From Clostridia bacterium (GTDB taxonomy: Bacteria > Bacillota_A > Clostridia > Christensenellales > CAG-138): a stretch of 50,671 nt of DNA. Below are positions 29,856 through 38,761 of the stretch, piece by piece. Under the pieces are notes generated by a model. It had not been told where the DNA came from. It saw only the letters and a list, made by a program, of their open reading frames with translations, and did not search any database. Position 1 is the stretch's first letter. Each line of letters opens with the position of its first letter. Both the position numbers and the translations under genes were made by a program. The stretch covers positions 1 to 50,671 of the forward strand of contig JAFPXU010000150.1 in assembly GCA_017394605.1 (NCBI GenBank). Reading direction: 5' to 3'.

Positions 29856-32642
29856 ATGGATCATTATTATGTAACAGGCATGAGCTGCGCCGCGTGCCAG
29901 GCAAGAGTGGAAAAGGCAGTCTCGGAAGTTCCCGGGGTCTCCTCCTGCGCTGTCAGCCTTCTGACAAACTCCATGAGCGTGGAGGGAACCGCGTCTTCCT
30001 CCGAGATCATCAGCGCGGTGGAGAAAGCCGGATACGGTGCTTCCAGGCGCGAGAACGGCGTTTCAAAACAGAACGCGCCGGGAGACGACGCCCTGCTCCG
30101 CGATACGGAAACGCCCAAACTGAAACAGAGGCTTGCCGCTTCGGTCATTTTCCTTCTCATGCTCATGTATATCACGATGGGCCACAATATGTGGGGATGG
30201 CCTCTGCCCGCCTATTTTTCGCATAACCATCTCGGGCTGGCGCTTGCGCAGCTGCTGCTTGCCGCCGTCGTTATGGTGATCAATCAGAAATTCTTCACGA
30301 GCGGATTCCGTTCCCTGATATCCGGAGCTTCGAACATGGATACGCTCGTCGCTCTCGGTTCGTCCGTGTCGTTTATCTGGAGCACGTTCGTTTTCTTTAG
30401 ACTGTGCGGCATGGCAGAAGCCGGCGCGGATAGCGCTTCCATGATGGATATCTATCACAACCAGCTCTATTATGAATCCGCCGCCATGATCCCTGCCCTG
30501 ATTACCGTCGGAAAGCTTCTGGAATCCATCTCCAAGGGAAAGACCACGAGCGCTCTGAAAAACCTGATCCGCCTTTCCCCGAAAACGGCAGTGGTACTCC
30601 GGGATGACGAGGAAACGGAAGTCGGAATCGAGGAAGTCCGGCCCGGGGATATCTTCGTGATCCGTCCCGGCGACAGCATACCGGTCGACGGAATCGTTCT
30701 CGAGGGAAACAGCGCGATCGACGAATCTGCGCTAACCGGTGAGTCGGTTCCCGTGGACAAATCCGAGGGCGACCGCGTGAGCGCGGCAACCGTCAACCGC
30801 TCCGGCTATCTGAAATGCCAGGCGACAAGGGTCGGTGAGGATACCACGCTCAGCCAGATCATCCGGATGGTATCCGACGCCTCCGCCACAAAAGCGCCGA
30901 TCGCCAGAATTGCCGACAGGGTGTCCGGCATCTTCGTTCCGTGCGTAATCGGCATCGCCGTTGTGGTCCTGATCGGATGGCTCATAGCGGGTGCCGGATT
31001 CAGCGACTCGCTGGAACGGGCCATCTGCGTTCTCGTGATCTCCTGCCCGTGCGCGCTCGGACTAGCCACCCCGGTCGCGGTTATGGTCGGAAACGGAATC
31101 GGCGCTCGAAGCGGGATTCTGATCAAAACAGGCGAAGCGCTCGAAACCGTCGGTAAGATCGATACGGTCGTTCTGGACAAAACAGGCACCGTGACGGAGG
31201 GAACCCCGAAGGTGACGGATATCCTCCCTGCGGAGGGTGTCACGGAGCTGGAACTGCTGGAAAAAGCCTGTGCGCTTGAGGAAAAAAGCGAGCATCCTCT
31301 CGCCGGGGCCATCGTGGCGGAGGCAAAGCAGCGCGGAATCGCGGCACCGGAAGCGGCTGATTTCAAAGCGCTGCCAGGCAACGGTGTGGAAGCGTTCCTT
31401 GGCGGAAACCGGCTCCGGGGCGGAAGCAGAAAGTACATCGGCAGTCTGATTCACGACGAGAGCGTGTTTTCCGTCGAAGACTCCTTTACCCTTCAGGGCA
31501 AAACCCCTCTCTATTTCATGGAAAACGAACGGCTGCTCGGCATGATAGCCGTCGCGGATGTCATCAAGAGGACCTCGCCGGAAGCCGTGCGTCAGCTGAA
31601 GAACCTTGGCATCAAAGTCGTCATGCTGACGGGAGACAACGAGAAGACCGCCCGGTATATCGGAGACCAGGCGGACGTCACCGAGGTGATCGCGAACGTT
31701 CTTCCCGACCAGAAGGAATCCGTGATCCGTTCCCTCCAGAGCAGCGGTAAGGTCGCGATGGTCGGCGACGGCATCAACGACGCGCCCGCGCTGACCAGAG
31801 CGGATGTCGGGATCGCGATCGGAGCGGGTACCGACGTCGCAATCGACAGCGCGCAGATCGTTCTGATGAACAGCGACTTGTCCGACGTGGCCGCTTCCGT
31901 CCGGCTGGGACGGGGAACCGTCCGGAACATCCATGAAAATCTGTTCTGGGCGTTCTTCTACAATCTCATTTGCATTCCGCTTGCCGCGGGGCTGTTCGCG
32001 GTAAAGATGAGCCCCATGTACGGCGCCGCAGCCATGAGCCTATCCAGCGTGACCGTCTGTCTGAACGCCCTGCGTCTGAACCTGCTGAATATCCGGAACG
32101 CCGCGCATGACAGACCGAGGCGTTCCGGAAACAAAGCGGCGTCATCTTCCGCCGGTTCCGGAACCGCCGCAACGTCGGAGCAGCTTCCGCAGGAATCCGC
32201 AGCAGCGAAATCTCCTACGGAAACCGTCACGCTGAACGTGGAGGGGATGATGTGCCCCCACTGCGAAGCGACAGTCAGAAAGGCGCTGGAAGCTCTGGAC
32301 TTCGTTTCGGAGGCGTCCGCCGATCATGTTTCGGGAACCGTGACCGTTCAACTGAACGGGAATCCGGATATGGATATCATCCGAACGGCTATTGAGGAAA
32401 AAGGATACGTTTTCAAGGGAACCGGCCTGAATCCGGCTTCTGAAACGGTCCTGCACGTGGAAGGAATGATGTGCCCCCACTGCGAAGCGACAGTCAAAAA
32501 GGCGCTGGAAGCTCTGGACTTCGTTTCGGAGGCGTCCGCCGATCATATCTCGGGAACGGTAACCGTCCGGACGAACGCCGCGCCGGATATGGACGCGATG
32601 AGAAACGCCATAGAAGAAAAAGGATACCAGTTCAAAGGCTGA
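29856..32642 (+). CDS. copA: Copper-exporting P1B-type ATPase with one N-terminal and two C-terminal HMA domains
   Basis: 928 residues. The N-terminal HMA has GMSCAACQARVEKAV (1-65). The membrane core starts about residue 95, with actuator TGES, ion-binding CPC at 397-399 (ISCPCALGLATP), phosphorylated Asp in DKTGT at about 441, SEHPLAG, MLTGDN, and GDGINDAPAL. After the last helices and a Ser/Ala linker come two C-terminal HMA domains (about 788-858 and 861-928), each with GMMCPHCEATV. Those two are nearly identical in DNA and look recently duplicated. It exports Cu(I) from the cytosol. No clear ribosome site precedes this ATG (AAAGGA is about 17 bases away), so translation start is less sure. 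A C-terminal HMA pair is unusual; most CopA carry these at the N-terminus. Confidence 0.94.
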   Translation: MDHYYVTGMSCAACQARVEKAVSEVPGVSSCAVSLLTNSMSVEGTASSSEIISAVEKAGYGASRRENGVSKQNAPGDDALLRDTETPKLKQRLAASVIFLLMLMYITMGHNMWGWPLPAYFSHNHLGLALAQLLLAAVVMVINQKFFTSGFRSLISGASNMDTLVALGSSVSFIWSTFVFFRLCGMAEAGADSASMMDIYHNQLYYESAAMIPALITVGKLLESISKGKTTSALKNLIRLSPKTAVVLRDDEETEVGIEEVRPGDIFVIRPGDSIPVDGIVLEGNSAIDESALTGESVPVDKSEGDRVSAATVNRSGYLKCQATRVGEDTTLSQIIRMVSDASATKAPIARIADRVSGIFVPCVIGIAVVVLIGWLIAGAGFSDSLERAICVLVISCPCALGLATPVAVMVGNGIGARSGILIKTGEALETVGKIDTVVLDKTGTVTEGTPKVTDILPAEGVTELELLEKACALEEKSEHPLAGAIVAEAKQRGIAAPEAADFKALPGNGVEAFLGGNRLRGGSRKYIGSLIHDESVFSVEDSFTLQGKTPLYFMENERLLGMIAVADVIKRTSPEAVRQLKNLGIKVVMLTGDNEKTARYIGDQADVTEVIANVLPDQKESVIRSLQSSGKVAMVGDGINDAPALTRADVGIAIGAGTDVAIDSAQIVLMNSDLSDVAASVRLGRGTVRNIHENLFWAFFYNLICIPLAAGLFAVKMSPMYGAAAMSLSSVTVCLNALRLNLLNIRNAAHDRPRRSGNKAASSSAGSGTAATSEQLPQESAAAKSPTETVTLNVEGMMCPHCEATVRKALEALDFVSEASADHVSGTVTVQLNGNPDMDIIRTAIEEKGYVFKGTGLNPASETVLHVEGMMCPHCEATVKKALEALDFVSEASADHISGTVTVRTNAAPDMDAMRNAIEEKGYQFKG
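32238..32560 (+). repeat. Tandem duplication of an HMA-coding segment in copA
   Basis: A block of about 100 bases starting at 32238 recurs at 32457, 219 bases (73 codons) away, with only a few base changes, mostly synonymous. Both encode GMMCPHCEATV and LEALDFVSEASADH. It is an in-frame duplication inside the copA C-terminus. Confidence 0.93.
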
Positions 32643-32671
32643 TATCCTGAATCGTTATGATTGGATGATAC

Positions 32672-32700
32672 CGCCCGTCCAGAAGGAACGGGCGTTTTTT
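32672..32700 (+). terminator. copA terminator
   Basis: CGCCCGT (32672-32678) / ACGGGCG (32688-32694) with six T residues after. Confidence 0.9.
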
Positions 32701-32736
32701 ATGGAATTCTTTCCTGGCCGTGCGTTAGGTGAAGTG

Positions 32737-33339
32737 TCAGTATCCCAGTTCTTCGTCAATCAGAACGACCTCATATTCACATCCGCCGGGTTTCTTCCAT
32801 AAGACGGACAATCCGCGGCAGATTCTCTCCGGGCTGTTGCAGTCGTAGCATTTATCCCCCTTTACCGCGCAGGGTGTTTTCTTTCCAAGCCTTTTTGCGT
32901 TCAGAGGACCGGCAATATTCCGCGCTCTGTAAAGCGCGGATTCGTAATCCTTCGCGATCTTGTTGGATCCCGCGATCAGATAGACTTTTTTATGCCCGTA
33001 CTGAATGGCGGAAACGCGGTTTCCGGTACCGTCGATATTGATCAGTTCTCCGTTCTCGGAGATGCCGTTCAGGGAAGAAAGATAGATATCCGCTGTCTGT
33101 GCCTCCCGTGAGATCTCCTCGCGGGTTTTTCCGGGCGTATCCGCGTTTGAGAACACGTCATTATGCGCGGAAAGCTTCCTATAAAGATCCATCTGCTTCA
33201 TCGTAACGGAACCGCCCATGCCTACCGTCATGCCGTCGATCTCCCTGTCCAGATATTCCGCAGCCGAGCAGGCGTTTTCAAAAACAGAAACCTTGAATCC
33301 GTTCTGTTCGAGATTGTTTTTCAGTTTTGTAAAATCCAT
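32737..33339 (-). CDS. LUD-domain protein (lactate-utilization-like)
   Basis: 200 residues of the LUD (LutB/LutC-related, formerly DUF162) type: MDFTKLKNNLEQNGFKVSVF, GMTVGMGGSVTMKQMDLY, ADIYLSSLNGISENGELINIDGTGNRVSAI, and VYLIAGSNKIAKDYESAL. The C-terminus has a Cys cluster (KGDKCYDCNSPERICRG), as in the stand-alone members common in Clostridia. These differ from the Fe-S LutB subunit and their role is not established. ATG 33339 follows GGAGGAG; an earlier in-frame ATG lies outside the conserved part. No lactate dehydrogenase genes are adjacent. The 196 bases upstream hold no other gene. Confidence 0.82.
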   Translation of the reverse strand: MDFTKLKNNLEQNGFKVSVFENACSAAEYLDREIDGMTVGMGGSVTMKQMDLYRKLSAHNDVFSNADTPGKTREEISREAQTADIYLSSLNGISENGELINIDGTGNRVSAIQYGHKKVYLIAGSNKIAKDYESALYRARNIAGPLNAKRLGKKTPCAVKGDKCYDCNSPERICRGLSVLWKKPGGCEYEVVLIDEELGY

Positions 33340-33535
33340 CCTCTTCTCCTCCGTTCTGTTCCGATCCGGATGACCGGTCACCCGAGTAGTTCATACGATA
33401 TCTGCATCATATCATAAGATGAACAGCATCGGAAATAATCCTTTGCCCGTTCGCTCAGTTCGGTTGATCTATCCGCAGGAGCCGGCATGGCACCGCCCCG
33501 TATCCCTCTCAGAGATTCGTGCATTATCCTTTTTC

Positions 33536-34414
33536 CTACAGCGTTTTCTTGATCCTCCGAAGCTCGGCCATACGATCCATGTCTCCATGCCGGATTGCGT
33601 TGTCAAGAGCGGCGATGATTTTTTCTTTCCTGCCCAGAAAATCCGGACCCGTCAGATTTGCCGCGACGGTATGGTGCGTAATGAAGTAGCAATCCACGGT
33701 CAGGTTCTCCACAAAGAGCTTCAATTCCTCCAGCATTTCCTTTTCCGAGAGCGGATCAAATTCTCCCTGCTGCGCCTCCTCCAGCAGCGGAGTACCCGGA
33801 AACAGCGTCAGGCCGCCTGTCCCGACCAGCATTGGTTTGCATAAGCTAAAAATCTCCGCGGAGTGAACCGCGTGTTCCCTGCTGTGTGATCTGCCTGCGA
33901 CCCCGTTCAGAAAAGTCATCCAGTAATCGATTCCCGCTTCCTCCAGCTTATGGCACTGTTCGAGTATGTCCTTTGCGCAGTAACCCTTGTGAATACGTTC
34001 CAACGTCCAGTCATCACCGCTTTCAACGCCCAGAGAAATCTCGCGCATCCCGAGTTCTCTCAGTTTTTTCAGCTGCTCGACGGTCTTGTTCTTTATATCG
34101 GTGACCCTTCCCGCAAGATAAATGTATTCCATCTTCGGCAGGTACCTGTGAATCAGCTCGAAAATATGAACCAGCTTATCATAGGCCAAAACCAGCGGAT
34201 TCGCGCTGAGCAGCTGGATCGTCCGCGCGTCCGGATCGTTCCGGGCGATTTCCCGGAGATCTTCCTCGATCCATTCCGTCGGAGACATTCTGAAGGGCAC
34301 ATCCTTGTACATCGTACAGAACTTGCACATATTATGGGTGCATCCCTGCGTGATCTCCAGTAACGGCCACGTCGGCCAGTACGGGTTCCGATATATTGTT
34401 CCGGTAAAATGCAT
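33536..34414 (-). CDS. Radical SAM protein with CX4CX2C cluster
   Basis: 292 residues. The Fe-S motif is EITQGCTHNMCKFCTMYKD, spaced C-x4-C-x2-C rather than the standard C-x3-C-x2-C. I recall similar GCxHNxCxFCxMY proteins in Firmicutes, so this is probably a subfamily trait. ISLGVESGDDWTLERIHKGY (SAM binding) and GGLTLFPGTPLL follow. No auxiliary cluster or B12 domain is seen. The start at 34414 follows AGGAGGGG. It starts 14 bases after the nitroreductase stop, so the two form an operon. Substrate unknown. Confidence 0.85.
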   Translation of the reverse strand: MHFTGTIYRNPYWPTWPLLEITQGCTHNMCKFCTMYKDVPFRMSPTEWIEEDLREIARNDPDARTIQLLSANPLVLAYDKLVHIFELIHRYLPKMEYIYLAGRVTDIKNKTVEQLKKLRELGMREISLGVESGDDWTLERIHKGYCAKDILEQCHKLEEAGIDYWMTFLNGVAGRSHSREHAVHSAEIFSLCKPMLVGTGGLTLFPGTPLLEEAQQGEFDPLSEKEMLEELKLFVENLTVDCYFITHHTVAANLTGPDFLGRKEKIIAALDNAIRHGDMDRMAELRRIKKTL

Positions 34415-34428
34415 CGCGGCTTCCCCTC

Positions 34429-34953
34429 CTACAGTTCTGTTACGAATGTCCCGATCGGTTCTCTTACAAAATGCCACTGATGGGCTTTTGCTCTCGCGTT
34501 CGGATAACCAAGGCCAAGCATCATCACGGGAATCATATAATCCGGAAGACCGAAAGCATCCACTACTGTCTTGGAGTCAAATCCTCGGATCCAAATCGTA
34601 TGGATCCCCAGTTCCTCCGCTTCATACATCATCGTGGCTGCCGCAATGCTTGCATCCTGCTCACCAGAATTGTAGTTTCTGTAATACCGGTCGTTCTCCG
34701 TCCTCCACACCTTCCTGGCATCATAGCAGACAAGGATCATCACCGGCGCGTTGTAATGGAAATAGGTCACTTTTTTCAGTGTTGCCAATGCTTCCCCGCT
34801 CCGAATAACATAGAAGTGCTGCGGCTGATAATTGCAGGCGGTCGGTGCTATGCGTCCTGCCTCCAGGATTTTATCAAGCTTGTCCTTTTCAACAGGAGAA
34901 GGATCAAAGAATCGCTCCGAATACCTGTTCTTTGCCAATTCAAGAAAACTCAT
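34429..34953 (-). CDS. Nitroreductase-family FMN oxidoreductase
   Basis: 174 residues. NAD(P)H-dependent flavoprotein fold: NRYSERFFDPSPVEKDKLDKIL, EAGRIAPTACNYQPQHFYVI (FMN contact), SIAAATMMYEAEELGIHTIWIRGF, and PDYMIPVMMLGLGYPNA. Natural substrate unknown. The start follows AAAGGATGG. It leads the operon with the radical SAM gene and diverges from a TetR-family gene that probably controls it. Confidence 0.88.
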   Translation of the reverse strand: MSFLELAKNRYSERFFDPSPVEKDKLDKILEAGRIAPTACNYQPQHFYVIRSGEALATLKKVTYFHYNAPVMILVCYDARKVWRTENDRYYRNYNSGEQDASIAAATMMYEAEELGIHTIWIRGFDSKTVVDAFGLPDYMIPVMMLGLGYPNARAKAHQWHFVREPIGTFVTEL

Positions 34954-35036
34954 CTTTTACCATCCTTTCAAAAATGAGGCGGTTCATTCTTCCCGTCCCG
35001 ATTCATGTTCTTTTGATCCCATTTTACGGGAAACAG

Positions 35037-35065
35037 TTGTTCGCTCATATATACATAAGTATAAT
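35037..35065 (+). promoter_or_regulatory. TetR gene promoter
   Basis: -35 TTGTTC (35037-35042), 17-base spacer, -10 TATAAT (35060-35065). A second TATAAT at 35089-35094 lies in the AT-rich leader. Confidence 0.65.
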
Positions 35066-35079
35066 AATGATAAGTTTTC

Positions 35080-35101
35080 TTACATTTTTATAATTTTGTA
35101 A
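35080..35101 (+). promoter_or_regulatory. Inverted repeat near TetR start (candidate operator)
   Basis: TTACA (35080-35084) and TGTAA (35097-35101) enclose an AT-rich 12 bases; position +8 to +30 from the predicted start point fits autorepression. Weak evidence because the DNA is AT-rich. Confidence 0.4.
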
Positions 35102-35116
35102 AATGGAGCGCTTTTT

Positions 35117-35638
35117 ATGGCTGAGATCACAAAAAGATGGATCGCCGACAAAATGAGGGATCTCATGAAGCAAAAATCCATAGAAAAGATCCGCGTTACG
35201 GAAATATGCAAGGCAGCTGGAATAGAACGTCCGACTTTTTATTATCATTTCACGGACAAGTACGACCTTGTTGCGTGGATGTTCTGCACGGACGCCTATG
35301 GGACAGACATCACCTCGGTTGCGTCCGCCGCTGCAGGAATGAACAGGATGAAGCAGGAGATCCTGTTTTACAAGCGCGCTTATGAGGACACCTCCCAGAA
35401 TGCGCTATGGCGCTATATGCTGGACTATTTTGTGAGACAGTATACGAAGCTTGTAAAAGAAAAACTTGGCTCCGATCTTCTCGACACGCAGCTTGCTTAC
35501 AGCATTCGGTTTTATTGCATGGGCTCTGTCGGAATGACACAGGAATGGGTTCTGAACGACAATATTACTTCGGCTGAAACCATTGTAAAGATGATGTTCT
35601 GCTCTATGCCTGAGAACCTGCGGTCGATTCTTTTCTGA
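35117..35638 (+). CDS. TetR/AcrR-family regulator
   Basis: 173 residues. The N-terminal helix-turn-helix region (about 5-50) shows IRVTEICKAAGIERPTFYYHFTDKYDLVAWMF, the TetR pattern. The C-terminus (DhaS-like, with FYCMGSVGMTQEWV) would bind ligand and dimerise. ATG lies behind GGAGCG. The gene is divergent from the nitroreductase-radical SAM operon and is the likely regulator of it (inference from position). Confidence 0.86.
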   Translation: MAEITKRWIADKMRDLMKQKSIEKIRVTEICKAAGIERPTFYYHFTDKYDLVAWMFCTDAYGTDITSVASAAAGMNRMKQEILFYKRAYEDTSQNALWRYMLDYFVRQYTKLVKEKLGSDLLDTQLAYSIRFYCMGSVGMTQEWVLNDNITSAETIVKMMFCSMPENLRSILF

Positions 35639-35707
35639 AAACACCGTTTGCGTGCGGCTTTGTCCGCCGGCTATCCGCCCTGTATATACATGCCGACAAA
35701 GAAAGCC

Positions 35708-35741
35708 AGTGCCTTCGTGATCCTTTGGACACGGAGGCACT
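35708..35741. terminator. Hairpin between convergent genes, possible terminator
   Basis: AGTGCCT-T-CGTG pairs with CACG-G-AGGCACT (35708-35719/35730-35741). The T tracts on both sides are short, so its efficiency is doubtful. Confidence 0.5.
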
Positions 35742-35799
35742 TTAATCTGGTATATCTTTCTGAAAAATCGCTTTCTGTTTTCGCATTCCTATGGTTATG

Positions 35800-37245
35800 C
35801 TACTCCACGATACAGGCCTTCACACCGTCCGGGATCGGACAGACATACGGTTTTCCCGCCGTCCGCTTCCGGAATTCCTCCTTCGCGTCTTTGAGCAGTT
35901 CCTGATCCGAAAGAAGATCAACCGCAGTTCCGAACAGTACCTTAGCGGCATACAGCATGCCCTTGTCGCCTAAGGACGAACCCCCGCTCGAAACGTTCTG
36001 CCAGGAATGCCCGGGGCATCCCTTCGGGAAAGTTACAGCCGTAAACTGTGCGGTCGGCGTCAGATGGCTGACGTCCCCGACGTCGGTGGAGCCGGGTTCA
36101 AAGTCGTTTCCGGTATAGAACGGCAGTAGAAAGTCATTCAATCCTTCGGAACTGTTCTGAACAAGTTCCGCAACCGTTTCGGCTATATCCGGGCTAGACT
36201 GCGCCCCTCTTCCGGGAAGCTCCTCCCGCGCAGGATACGTCGCCGCCAGCTTTGCCGCGAATTCCTTTTCTTCCTCTGTATAGGAGGGAAGCGGAACTTC
36301 CTGCATGTTTTTGTAGATCGCCTTCTCGAGCGCGGTGTTCGGCACCGTGTCCGCGGTCCCGTCCACAAACACCCGCTCATATGTCGTTTCCGTCATGAGC
36401 GCCGCGCCTTCCGCCTGCAGATCGACCCGTTTCATCAGCTTCAGCGTATCCGGAACTGTTCTGGAACGGATCATATACAGGACGGACGCATGCGGCTGGA
36501 CCACATTGGGTGATACGCCCCCGCCGTCGATGATCGCGTAATGAATGGAGGCGTCCTTCTTCATGTGTTCTCTCAGATACTGAACGCCGACGTTCATCAG
36601 CTCCACCGCGTCCAGCGCGGACCTTCCGTCTTCCGGATTGCCCGCCGCGTGCGCCGCAACTCCCTTGTATTTATACAGAATCTGCACACAGGAATTATTG
36701 GTGCCGGTCGTGACCTCGTTCTCAGAACCCGGATGCCAGCTGATCGCCGCGTCCAGTTTCTCCCAGAGCCTCTCCCGGGCCATGAACGCTTTCGACGCGC
36801 CGCCTTCCTCCCCGGGACACCCGAAGTAAATCACGGTCCCGCCCAGTCCGGTTTGCTGCATATACGCCTTCACCGCGCACGCTGCCGCAAGCGATCCGAC
36901 GCCCAGCATATTGTGACCGCATCCGTGTCCGGACCCGTTCGGAACGAGTTCCTCCCGCTCCGTCACGCCGGCTTTCTGGGAAAGTCCGGATAACGCGTCG
37001 AATTCCCCAAGGATCCCAATCACCGGTCCCGGTCCGTTTGAGAACGTTCCCGTAAACGCCGTTTCGATCCCGCAGATATCAGAGGCGACCTCGAATCCTT
37101 CCGCATGAAGCGCCTTTTTCAGCGCCGCGGCTGACTTCTTTTCCTGCAGGGAAAGCTCCGCGTATCCCCATATCTCATGCGACAGGTCCGAAAACTGTTC
37201 CGCTTTCTCATCGATCAGCGCGTATCCGATGTCCTTTCCGCTCAT
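35800..37245 (-). CDS. M20-family amidohydrolase, AbgB-like
   Basis: 481 residues. Zinc peptidase/amidohydrolase like p-aminobenzoyl-glutamate hydrolase subunit B: LSHEIWGYAELSLQEKKSA, GILGEFDALSGLSQKAG, NGSGHGCGHNMLGVGSLAAA (metal His), FGCPGEEGGASKAFM (catalytic Glu pair), and GVAAHAAGNPEDGRSALDAVELMNVGVQYLREHM from the dimer lid domain. Such enzymes cut N-acyl or aminobenzoyl-glutamate and related amides. It lies 14 bases after a polar amino-acid ABC transporter ATPase gene, so imported conjugates may be its substrates (inference). Confidence 0.87.
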   Translation of the reverse strand: MSGKDIGYALIDEKAEQFSDLSHEIWGYAELSLQEKKSAAALKKALHAEGFEVASDICGIETAFTGTFSNGPGPVIGILGEFDALSGLSQKAGVTEREELVPNGSGHGCGHNMLGVGSLAAACAVKAYMQQTGLGGTVIYFGCPGEEGGASKAFMARERLWEKLDAAISWHPGSENEVTTGTNNSCVQILYKYKGVAAHAAGNPEDGRSALDAVELMNVGVQYLREHMKKDASIHYAIIDGGGVSPNVVQPHASVLYMIRSRTVPDTLKLMKRVDLQAEGAALMTETTYERVFVDGTADTVPNTALEKAIYKNMQEVPLPSYTEEEKEFAAKLAATYPAREELPGRGAQSSPDIAETVAELVQNSSEGLNDFLLPFYTGNDFEPGSTDVGDVSHLTPTAQFTAVTFPKGCPGHSWQNVSSGGSSLGDKGMLYAAKVLFGTAVDLLSDQELLKDAKEEFRKRTAGKPYVCPIPDGVKACIVE

Positions 37246-37259
37246 TTCTTTCCGCTCCG

Positions 37260-37997
37260 TCAGTACAGTACCTTGCTCAGAAATTCCTTCGTCCTCGGAT
37301 TCTGCGGGTGTCCGAACAGCTCTTCGGGAGATCCGCTTTCCGCAATGATGCCGTCGTCCATAAACAGGACTTTGTCCGACACCTCTTTGGCAAATCCCAT
37401 TTCATGGGTCACGATGACAGACGTCATGCCGGTTTTCACCAGCTGTTTGATGACGTTCAGCACCTCCCCGACCATTTCCGGATCCAGTGCGGAAGTCGGT
37501 TCGTCGAACAGCATGACGTCCGGTTCCATCGCGAGCGCACGGACGATGGCGACACGCTGCTTCTGCCCGCCGGACAGTCTTCCGGGATGCTCGTCCTTCT
37601 TGTCCAGCAGCCCGACCTTCGCCAGAAGCTCCTCGGCCTTCTCATCCGCTTCCTTCTGCGTGTTCTTCTTGGTCATGACCGGGGCAAGCGTGATGTTCTC
37701 CTTAACAGTCGTGTGGGGGAATACGTTGAAGTGCTGGAACACCATGCCCATCTTCTGCCTGTGTACGTTGATGTCCACCGTTTTGGATGTGATATCCACG
37801 CCCTCGAAGATGATCTGCCCGGAATCCGGGGTCTCAAGGAGATTCAGGCACCGCAGGAACGTGCTTTTCCCTCCGCCCGACGGACCGATAATGGAAACAA
37901 CGCTGCCTTTTTCAACATGCTCCGAAACGCCTTTCAGAACCTGTAGCTTGGTTCCGTTCACGTCAAAGCTTTTATACAGATCGATAGTCTTAATCAC
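37260..37997 (-). CDS. Polar amino-acid ABC transporter ATP-binding protein (GlnQ-like)
   Basis: 245 residues, normal for GlnQ/HisP. Walker [29 protein letters not shown] (Q-loop), [16 protein letters not shown] (signature), [19 protein letters not shown] (Walker B), and [24 protein letters not shown] start at 37997, overlapping the permease gene by eight bases. Part of an operon with permease, binding protein and an M20 hydrolase. Confidence 0.95.
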   Translation of the reverse strand: MIKTIDLYKSFDVNGTKLQVLKGVSEHVEKGSVVSIIGPSGGGKSTFLRCLNLLETPDSGQIIFEGVDITSKTVDINVHRQKMGMVFQHFNVFPHTTVKENITLAPVMTKKNTQKEADEKAEELLAKVGLLDKKDEHPGRLSGGQKQRVAIVRALAMEPDVMLFDEPTSALDPEMVGEVLNVIKQLVKTGMTSVIVTHEMGFAKEVSDKVLFMDDGIIAESGSPEELFGHPQNPRTKEFLSKVLY

Positions 37998-38661
37998 CGG
38001 CCTTCAGCCTCCTTTCCACTTTCCCGAATACCTTGCTCAGCACGAACGTCATCACGAAGTAGATGACAGCGACGATGAACATGCATTCAAATGTCAGATA
38101 GGTATTTCCCTTGACGATGATGCACGCCGTCATGACCTCTCCGATGAAGAACGTGGACGCGAGCGACGTATCCTTGATGATCATGATGAACTCATTGCCC
38201 AGGGCGGGAAGGATGTTCTTGATTGCCTGCGGCAGAATGACTTTCATAAAGGTCTGTGAGCTGGTAAGACCGAGACTTCTGGCCGCTTCCGTCTGTCCGC
38301 GGTCAACCGCCTGGATGCCGGAACGGAACACCTCTGAAACGTACGCCGCGCTGTTCAGGACAAGCGCAATGCTGACGCTGAGGAATGTCGGGATCTCCGA
38401 AGCGAACAGCTTTGGCACCAGAAACACGGCGACATACATCTGCAGCAGCATCGGGGTTCCGCGGATCACCTCGACGATCGCAATGGAGATCCATCTGAAA
38501 GGCGCGATCTTGGAGGATCTTGCAAGCGCCAGGAAGATGCCGATGATCGCTCCGAAGAATACCGTGATGACGGACAGGAGAAGCGTATACGACACACCGG
38601 TGACGAGAAACGTCTTCCAGTACTTGCTCATGATCTTGATTACATTTGAGAAAAACTCCAT
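37990..38661 (-). CDS. Polar amino-acid ABC transporter permease
   Basis: 223 residues with about five helices. [22 protein letters not shown] and [14 protein letters not shown] near the start, then the EAA-type loop [36 protein letters not shown], all typical of the HisM/GlnP family. It moves an amino acid or conjugate across the membrane with the adjacent ATPase and binding protein. Confidence 0.95.
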   Translation of the reverse strand: MEFFSNVIKIMSKYWKTFLVTGVSYTLLLSVITVFFGAIIGIFLALARSSKIAPFRWISIAIVEVIRGTPMLLQMYVAVFLVPKLFASEIPTFLSVSIALVLNSAAYVSEVFRSGIQAVDRGQTEAARSLGLTSSQTFMKVILPQAIKNILPALGNEFIMIIKDTSLASTFFIGEVMTACIIVKGNTYLTFECMFIVAVIYFVMTFVLSKVFGKVERRLKAGD

Positions 38662-38683
38662 ATTCCCTCCGGATAACCGACGA

Positions 38684-38710
38684 CTGCCGCAGAATTCCCA
38701 TCTGCGGCAG
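38684..38710 (-). promoter_or_regulatory. Strong hairpin between binding-protein and permease genes
   Basis: Ten-base stem CTGCCGCAGA (38684-38693) / TCTGCGGCAG (38701-38710) with a 7-base loop, no T run. In binding-protein operons such hairpins often protect upstream mRNA and raise the level of the binding protein relative to the permease (known for other operons; inferred here). Confidence 0.7.
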
Positions 38711-38761
38711 ACGAGGTCTTATTATCATCAATCAAAGATTAGTATGAACGTCCATACCGGT

